DNA of 64,000 nt from positions 22,521,279-22,585,278 of the forward strand of contig NC_041006.1 in NCBI RefSeq assembly GCF_004193775.1, read 5' to 3'. The stretch comes from Glycine soja (taxonomy: Eukaryota > Streptophyta > Magnoliopsida > Fabales > Fabaceae). The position numbers and the translations under genes are program-made. Positions 57,901 to 64,000 of this stretch are shown here, piece by piece. Below the pieces are notes generated by a model. That model was not told the origin of the DNA and did no database searches. It saw only the letters and a list, made by a program, of their open reading frames with translations. The number at the start of each line of letters is the position of its first letter. Within the stretch, counting starts at the first letter, position 1.

Positions 57901-58369
57901 CCTGCACGGATATAGAACCTCGGTATGAACTTCTACTGGGGCAACACTGTATTCCTTAGTTTATGGGATGGAAGCAGTACTCTCGTTTGAGGTGGAAGTT
58001 CCTTCTCAGAGGATAATAGCAGAATCCGGCTTGGAAGAGTCAGAATGGGCTCAAGCACGCTACGACCAACTCAACCTCATTGAAGGTAAGCGTTTGACAG
58101 CCATGAGCCATGGGCGTCCGTATCAACGAAGAGTAAAGAACGCATTCGACAAGAAGGTACGTCCGCGCAAGTTCAACGAGGGGGACCTCGTGCTGAAAAA
58201 GATGTCCCACGCTGTTAAGGATAGTCGAGGCAAGTGGGCCCCGTATTATGAAGGACCTTTCGTGGTGAAAAGAGCTTTTTCTGGGGGTGCTCTGATACTC
58301 ACCAACATGGATGACGAGGAGCTGCCCTCGCCCGTGAACTCCGATGTAGTTAAACGATATTACGCTTGA
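54958..58369 (+). pseudogene. Ogre2 pol: RT, dual RNase H, integrase with the second Asp deleted
   Basis: Domain order is as in Ogre1. The RT N-terminal part missing from Ogre1 is present here (about 55290-55410), and YVDD is kept (about 55786-55797). In-frame stops: TAG 55394-55396, TAG 56918-56920 (Trp in Ogre1), TAA 57869-57871 (Tyr in Ogre1) and TGA 57926-57928 (Arg in Ogre1). A 39-bp in-frame deletion at about 57736 removes 13 residues, including the second Asp of the integrase triad. The C-terminus ends normally at the TGA at 58367-58369. Confidence 0.87.
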
Positions 58370-59012
58370 AGTCTGGGGCAATCGAGAGGACCGTTGCATG
58401 TTTTTTATTTCTGAGTTGTTCTCGTTCCTTTTGGTTTCCTCTAGGGATTCCCATTCACTGTATTTGTCTCGTTTCTTTGAAAAGGAAAAATGGGCGAGGT
58501 TTCAGTCCTCCCTTTGGTTTCAAACTTCGTGTTTTAGTTTGTTATAACTTGAGCCCTCTTCGCTCGGTGTATGGGGTGCCCCAAACACTTATTTAAAATT
58601 GAATCTAACCAGCCTTCACTAAAATAAAATCATCGCATTAGAAACATTCATACATGCACATGCACATGCATATCTTGTGATAGCAAGGAGCAGAATCGTC
58701 TTAGGCCACGGTCAGAAGTCAAGACAAGTCAATGGCAGAAATCGACAAAGGTAAGACGATGACCGGTCACGATTGGCCGCATATTGTATGTCTCCTACAT
58801 GCAGGTACTTAGGGAGGGAGGCAAATGAAGGATAGGAACGCGACCGACCGATCGTTTCCCCTTCCTGGCGCTAGGCCAGCGGAGAACATCGCTGTAAAGC
58901 AGCCCAGTATCCTTTGAATTCGTAGTATTTTACTACTATTGTTTGTTTTTTTTAGTAATCAACGCCTAATTCTAACTTAAGTAGGTTCAAGTTAGGCAAA
59001 ACGCTAACCCAT
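58370..59012 (+). other. Non-coding region after Ogre2 pol
   Basis: Collinear with 22097-22744 of Ogre1 with many changes. The shared block near 58870-58915 is the best conserved. No ORF is supported. Confidence 0.5.
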
Positions 59013-59100
59013 AAGAGGGGGGAGGCATGGTTAATGCACCCCTAAAAAAAATGGCAGGTTTGCTCGCCTGGGCGAGCAACCCCTGCACCCAAATTATAAA
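59013..59100 (+). promoter_or_regulatory. Internal purine tract and LTR-like promoter block of Ogre2
   Basis: AAGAGGGGGGAGG (59013-59024) is followed by one GCTCGCCTGGGCGAGC palindrome (59062-59077) and a TATAAA (59095-59100). Ogre1 has two palindromes at the matching place. The following GTAAGT donor is at 59246-59251. Confidence 0.55.
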
Positions 59101-59245
59101 AACGAGGGAGGGGAACGTTTTGGCATCCAAAAAACTCCCCCCCCATTCAAAAGAAAGAATACGAAGGCTTGCGGTTTTTTGCTCCCACAAGCCACTTTTG
59201 GTTGCCTTTTGCTTTCATTTTTGGTGTTATAATTCACTCCAACAA

Positions 59246-60285
59246 GTAAGTATTCAATCCTTGATGTTTTTAGCTTCCCATTGGTATATTTTCTTCATCT
59301 TTTGGTGCTCCAAATTGTGAGAATGTGCTTATATTTGTGGGGCAGTTTTGGGTTGTTTTTATGCTTGATTTTTTGGAGTTGAGGATTTGATTGAGAAGGC
59401 CTTAGGCCTATGCGGTATTCTGAAGCAATGGGGCATGCCACATTGTCCCCATCCTCTTGCAATTTATGTCCAAACATGCGCTCACCAAGTGCTCGGTGAA
59501 ATGCCCCAATGATGTATGAATATGATTTTGTAAAATTGGGAGAGTGGGACTATTTCTTATATGTAGGTACAGAATAGGAGATTCAAAATGGGTGCCCAAA
59601 TGCAATTCCAAGCTTAGGAACCCAAACTTGTAGCTTCAATGCAAGGAAACATGCTTATGGCTAGGAATCCAAAGTTTGGTTTTAGAATTAGAAAAAAACA
59701 TGAAAATTAGGATTTGCTTGTGAGAGTTTTTGCTCGAATTTGGGCTGCCCCATGTTTGATACTTTACATAGAGGTAGCGTGGAAAACACCTTGCAATAGT
59801 GTGTATACATAGGTAAATATAAGGAGCATGAAATTCCTAGCAAAGTGTGAATGATTGTCTTCCTAAATGAATGTATGAGAGCACAAAATTCCCTTTTGAA
59901 TGCAAGTGTGTGCATAATGTAAATAGCGTGCCAATATGAATAAATGTGAATGAAACAATAAAAATTTGTATGATATATATTTCAAACATATGTAGGTAGT
60001 TTGTAAATAGCAAATGTTTAGGATATAAATTAGGTGTAAAGTTTGACGCAACACTTTGAGCATGAAAGTGTGTTTTCTTTTTCAGAATGTATATAGGTGT
60101 ATAGCAATTAGAATATGTTGGATGTTCTTGTATGTTGACATGAGTAATAGGATATTTTCTACACATACACGTGGGCATAAATGGATTACATGAGTTTGGT
60201 CTAAATCAGAGGGGCTAGCACGATATTTTTGCGTTAATATAAGCATTATCTTGTAAAACTAACTTCTAAATGTTTGTTCTCGCAG
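59246..60285 (+). other. Predicted 1.04-kb intron before ORF3 (Ogre2)
   Basis: The donor is CAACAA|GTAAGTATT and the acceptor TTTGTTCTCGCAG ends at 60285, three bases before the ATG. The first 150 or so bases resemble Ogre1; the rest has diverged strongly and is AT-rich. Confidence 0.5.
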
Positions 60286-60288
60286 GAA

Positions 60289-61536
60289 ATGGCCCCGAGG
60301 AAACTTGCTTCAAAGAGATCCAGGAAGGATAAAGCGGCCGAAGGAACCAGTTCCGCTCCCGAGTATGACAGTCACCGCTTTAGGAGTGCTGAACACCAGC
60401 AGCGCTTCGAGGCCATCAAGGGATGGTCATTTCTCCGGGAGCGACGCGTCCAGCTCAGGGACGATGAGTATACCGATTTCCAGGAGGAGATAGTTCGCCG
60501 GCGGTGGGAATCACTGGTTACCCCCATGGCCAAGTTCGATCCAGACATAGTCCTCGAATTTTATGCCAATGCTTGGCCTACAGAGGAGGGCGTGCGAGAT
60601 ATGAGGTCTTGGGTGAGGGGTCAGTGGATCCCGTTTGATGCAGATGCTATCGGCCAGCTCCTGGGATATCCTTTAGTGCTGGAAGAGGGTCAGGAGTACG
60701 AGTATGGCCAGAGGAGGAACCGGTCCGATGGGTTCGATGAGGAGGCCATCACCTAGTTGCTATGTATACCGGGGCAAGATTTTTCCCGGACTGCTGCCGG
60801 GAGATGGGTGCGGATCATGCGCACCAACATGACCACCCTGACTCAGATCTGGATGACTTTGCTGCTCAGCAACATCTAGCCTAGCGACCATAATTCCGAC
60901 CTCCCCCTACCAAAGTGTCAGCTGGTGTATGCCATCCTGACGCGGATGAGCATTCACGTGGCTCAGTTAATCGCTGATGCCATCTATATATTTGCAGGTA
61001 TGGTGCCTACTAGGCACCCTCTGGACCCGGATAAGTCCAACAGGGCCCTGGGATTTCCCGCCTTGATCATAGGACTCTGCCAGTCGTTCGGAGTCCCTGT
61101 CGCACCTAGCAAGGTGATTCGGCCGCCCATCACCCAAGCTTTTATTGAGAAGTATTGCACGCAGAGACAGGCCTAGGGGGATGCTCCGCAGGCCGCAAAC
61201 GCGCCGCCACCTCATCAGGCCGGTCCGACCGGATAATTTGATACGGAGCAGTATTTGCGGCATTTGGTTCGCCAGCAGGCGGCCAACCATCGGGCACATG
61301 TACAGACCCATGATTGTCTTTATCAGATGAGCCTCAGCCTGCAGAGCCAGGGCTTTACTTCTTTTCCGTGCCCTACTCCGGACCAGTTCAGGGCAGAGGT
61401 CGCATGGCCTAAGGCCCGGGCAGGAGAGGCACCAGCAGAGGCACCAGTAGAGGCTCCCGACGAGGCAGATGAGGCCCGCGAGGACGAGGAGATGACCGAT
61501 TTACTTGATTTCTTAGGAGCAAGCGGGGCCACATGA
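60289..61536 (+). pseudogene. Ogre2 ORF3: 'putative plant transposon protein'-type ORF, four stops
   Basis: The frame from the ATG at 60289 to the TGA at 61534-61536 is collinear with Ogre1 ORF3 and highly similar (MAPRKLASKRSRKDKAAEG, EFYANAW, WVRGQWIPFD, NMTTLTQIW). In-frame stops are at 60754-60756, 60877-60879, 61174-61176 and 61234-61236. The acidic tail (EDEEMTDLLDFLGAS) is kept. ORF3 is more similar between the two elements than the non-coding sequence on either side, which suggests past selection on the protein. Confidence 0.7.
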
Positions 61537-63290
61537 TTGGGAGATTCCTTGATCCATACTTCTTTTTGTTTCCATTTTTCTTGGTATATATCATCTTATT
61601 TTTGTTTGACTAAGGGACTAACGTTTGTTTCATTTTGATTGACTTTTGTTTTGTGCATACATGTCGTTTGATTGTTATGTTAGTATTTGTTTCGTTGTTG
61701 TCAATAGTGTCTGTTGAGATTCCGGAATCGCGTAGAATTTTTCATTTAGGAACGTTGTCCTAAAAGTAAAATGAACCAAAAATCCTAATAAAAAGAAAGA
61801 AGCGTTGTGAATAAAATGTCTGCGTATACAAAGAAAAAGGAAAGTGTGTATAAAAGGATTTTTTGTGTGTAAATGATGCGTGGAAAGGAATTCTTGTGTG
61901 TGTGAGCAACGAGTGTATATGAAGAAACTTTTGTATGAACCATAAGTGTGTGTTGGGAAAAATGTAAAAAATCTTTGAACGTAAATAGGGTTTGTATATA
62001 GACCGTGTGACGTAAAGAGAAGAGTTCTAATGCGTGTATAGAAAAAGTTCGTCATGTATAAGAATGTAGATGTACAAAGACAAGTTTTGTGAATATAAAA
62101 TTGAAACAAAAGGAAAAAGAAAGAAAAACCACGAAGGTCGACATGTTATAGCAAAGAAGTATAAATCATTCGTAAAGAGCAAACGTATCTTCTGGAAACA
62201 AGGGACTCATGCTAAGAGTTTATTTTCCGGAATAAACCGAGATAAGGATGGATGAATTCATTGAACTGATGAAAGAACATAACTTGGAAACGTTGGGTCT
62301 GTCTGTGTAAATTCCCAACCGTAGTATCACAATGCCATAAACGGGATGCTTGAGTGCCCACCTGGCTGTAGCCATGACTAATTTTGCACGTTGTTTTCAA
62401 ATCATCATTGTCACGCGTGCCTTATGGAATAATATGGAAGTTCGGCCCGAAATCGACGCCTTGACACCCAAATTTGTCTCGCCCCAGATATCAAGATTGG
62501 GGTTCCCACAATAAAAGATCCCATTGAGACACAACCTTAGACCTCTTTGAACCGTGGCCTATCAAAAGGGAATCCTCATCCTTTCCCCCGAAGAAAAGGA
62601 CAGCGGAATCTCCTCAAGGGAGAGCAAATAAATGCTAAAACCCGATTTCCCAAAGAAAGGGATGGGGAAGGAAAAGTGAAAAGAAAGAAAAGGAAGAAAT
62701 GGAAAGAAAGAAAAAAGGAAAAAAGAGATGAAAATAAAGAAAAGAACAGAAGAAAGGAAAGAAGGATTCCCGATCAAAGATCAAAAAGGAGTGAAAAGGG
62801 AAAAGAAGCAATTCTCGATCAATGAAAGAAAGAGGACAAAAATTCTTCAAGCCAGATTGCCACTCAAAATCATTCTCGACTGGCAATATCCCATCCCACA
62901 TGAACAAAGAGGAAAAGACCAAACACCCAGCCTCCTCTCCAAAAACACTAACCTCGAGAAGATCCTATTGGTCCGTGATCGTACGTTTGATCTTTGATTC
63001 GATAGGAAGTCGTGTGCAAAATAGAGTCATGGTGCAGTTATGGTTTGGGAATAGGATAAAACACTTGCCTTGTGAGTTTTATACACTATGAGTGATTTAT
63101 TTTCAGCTCAGCCCGATGTTTCCCCTGCATGTTCATTTAAAAGCTAAATGTTGACATCCTGCCCTACATTTTCGGTTACAAGGAAGATTACCCTTGGCAC
63201 AAGTATATTGTTTCTCTAAGATGTGGTGCTCTCGCGAATGATTTATTTTTCTTTGCAAAAAGCATGTTTTCCTTTTAGGTGGAAAAACCC
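61537..63290 (+). other. Non-coding 3' region of Ogre2
   Basis: It contains a 'gtgtgtataaa/gtgtgtgtaaatg' rich stretch (about 61830-62060) and a purine-rich tract at 62640-62830, matching the purine-rich part of Ogre1. Low-complexity Lys/Arg/Glu ORFs there are not credible genes. Confidence 0.55.
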
Positions 63291-63320
63291 GGTGGACCGT
63301 TCGGTCCTGCTAATCTTTTT

Positions 63321-64000
63321 TCGGAGCCCATGAATTGCGTTTTAGTTCATGTGTCCTCCACCTTCGAGTTTGGAGCCATGCGTAGTGATTGCTTAGTGCA
63401 ATTCTCCATTCTCAACCCTTTTTCGGAGCCCCATGAATTGTGTTTTCGTTCATGTGTCCTCCACCTTCGAGTTTGGAGCCATGCGTAGTGATTGCTTAGT
63501 GCAATTCTCCATTCTCAACCTTTTTTCGGAGCCCCATGAATTGCGTTTTCGTTCATGTGTCCTCCACCTTCGAGTTTGGAGCCATGCGTAGTGACTGCTT
63601 AGTGCAATTCTCCATTCTCAATCCTTTTTCGGAGCCCATGAATTGCGTTTTCGTTCATGCGTCCTCCACCCATGAGTTTGGAGCCAGGCGTAGTGATTGC
63701 TTAGTGCAATTCTCCATTCTCAATCCTTTTTCGGAGCCCATGAATTGCGTTTTCGTTCATGCGTCCTCCACCTTCGAGTTTGGAGCCATGCGTAGTGATT
63801 GCTTAGTGCAATTCTCCATTCTCAACCCTTTTTCGGAGCCCCATGAATTGCGTTTTCATTCATGTGTCCTCCACCTTCGAGTTTGGAGCCATGCGTAGTG
63901 CTTGCTTAGTGCAATTCTCCATTCTCAACCCTTTTTCGGAGCCCATGAATTGCGTTTTCGTTCATGTGTCCTCCACCTTCGTGTTTGGAGCCATGCGTAG
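63321..64000 (+). repeat. 102/103-bp tandem array in the Ogre2 3' region
   Basis: TCGGAGCC starts at 63321, 63423, 63526, 63629, 63731, 63833 and 63936, so units are 102 or 103 bp, and the array runs past the window end. The unit contains 'catgaattgcgttttcgttcatg' and 'cctccaccttcgagtttggagccatgcgtag'. It shares no obvious sequence with the Ogre1 63/64-bp array at the equivalent position. Confidence 0.92.

Larger units (their letters stand above)
46897..64000 (+). mobile_element. Ogre2: second Tat/Ogre-like element, incomplete at the window end
   Basis: It has the same architecture as Ogre1: LTR, primer site, ORF1, gag-protease with G-patch, predicted intron, pol, purine tract and promoter block, long predicted intron, ORF3 and a tandem array. 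The 3' LTR is not reached. It carries more stops and frameshifts than Ogre1, none of them shared with Ogre1 as far as I can see, so the two copies decayed independently. Confidence 0.88.

Noticed and set aside
63279..63898. ORFs of 69 and 120 codons with a 34-residue repeat
   Set aside because: They are translations of the 102-bp tandem repeat; unit lengths of 103 bp break the frame and no domain is seen.

Overview
The window is plant nuclear heterochromatin, most likely from a legume of the soybean type (Glycine). This is an inference from the Sirevirus-type copia elements, the Tat/Ogre-type gypsy elements, the soybean-like LTR texture (paired GTAATCGATTAC palindromes, GCGCTTAGCGC arrays) and the AT-rich spacers. 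I see no host gene, tRNA, rRNA or CRISPR array. Almost everything belongs to nested LTR retrotransposons.

Layout. 1-1608 is AT-rich DNA holding a 638-bp foldback element (533-1170) with a perfect 9-bp target duplication. 1609-31072 is a minus-strand Sirevirus-like copia element (here C1). Its 5' LTR is split by a 20.3-kb plus-strand Tat/Ogre-like gypsy element (Ogre1, 10381-30694, duplication ATAAC). 31073-33169 holds unresolved DNA and a decayed chromovirus-type integrase fragment. 33170-41257 is part of a minus-strand Athila-type element without a visible polymerase (G3). Its gag is cut by a plus-strand, internally deleted Sirevirus derivative (C2, from 41258). The 3' LTR of C2 is cut at 46897 by a second Ogre-like element (Ogre2), which runs past the end of the window. 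The insertion order read from this nesting is G3, then C2, then Ogre2, and separately C1, then Ogre1.

The two Ogre-like elements share one architecture: LTR, tRNA-type primer site, ORF1 (DUF7745/plant-mobile-domain-like), gag-protease with a G-patch, a short predicted intron, reverse transcriptase with two RNase H regions and integrase, then a long 3' region. That 3' region has a polypurine tract, an LTR-like promoter block, a long predicted intron, a further ORF (ORF3) and family-variable tandem repeats. All coding regions are broken. Ogre1 lacks about 36 residues of the reverse transcriptase N-terminus. Ogre2 lacks the integrase segment with the second catalytic Asp and has Asn in place of the protease catalytic Asp.

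The most interesting signal is that ORF3 of the Ogre-like elements has a clear relative in the Athila-type G3 element and a more distant look-alike in copia element C1, always between the polymerase (or gag-pro) region and the 3' LTR. Each lineage also carries its own short palindrome in pairs about two helical turns apart. Names such as Ogre, Sirevirus, Athila, DUF7745 and 'putative plant transposon protein' are recognitions by eye, not search results.
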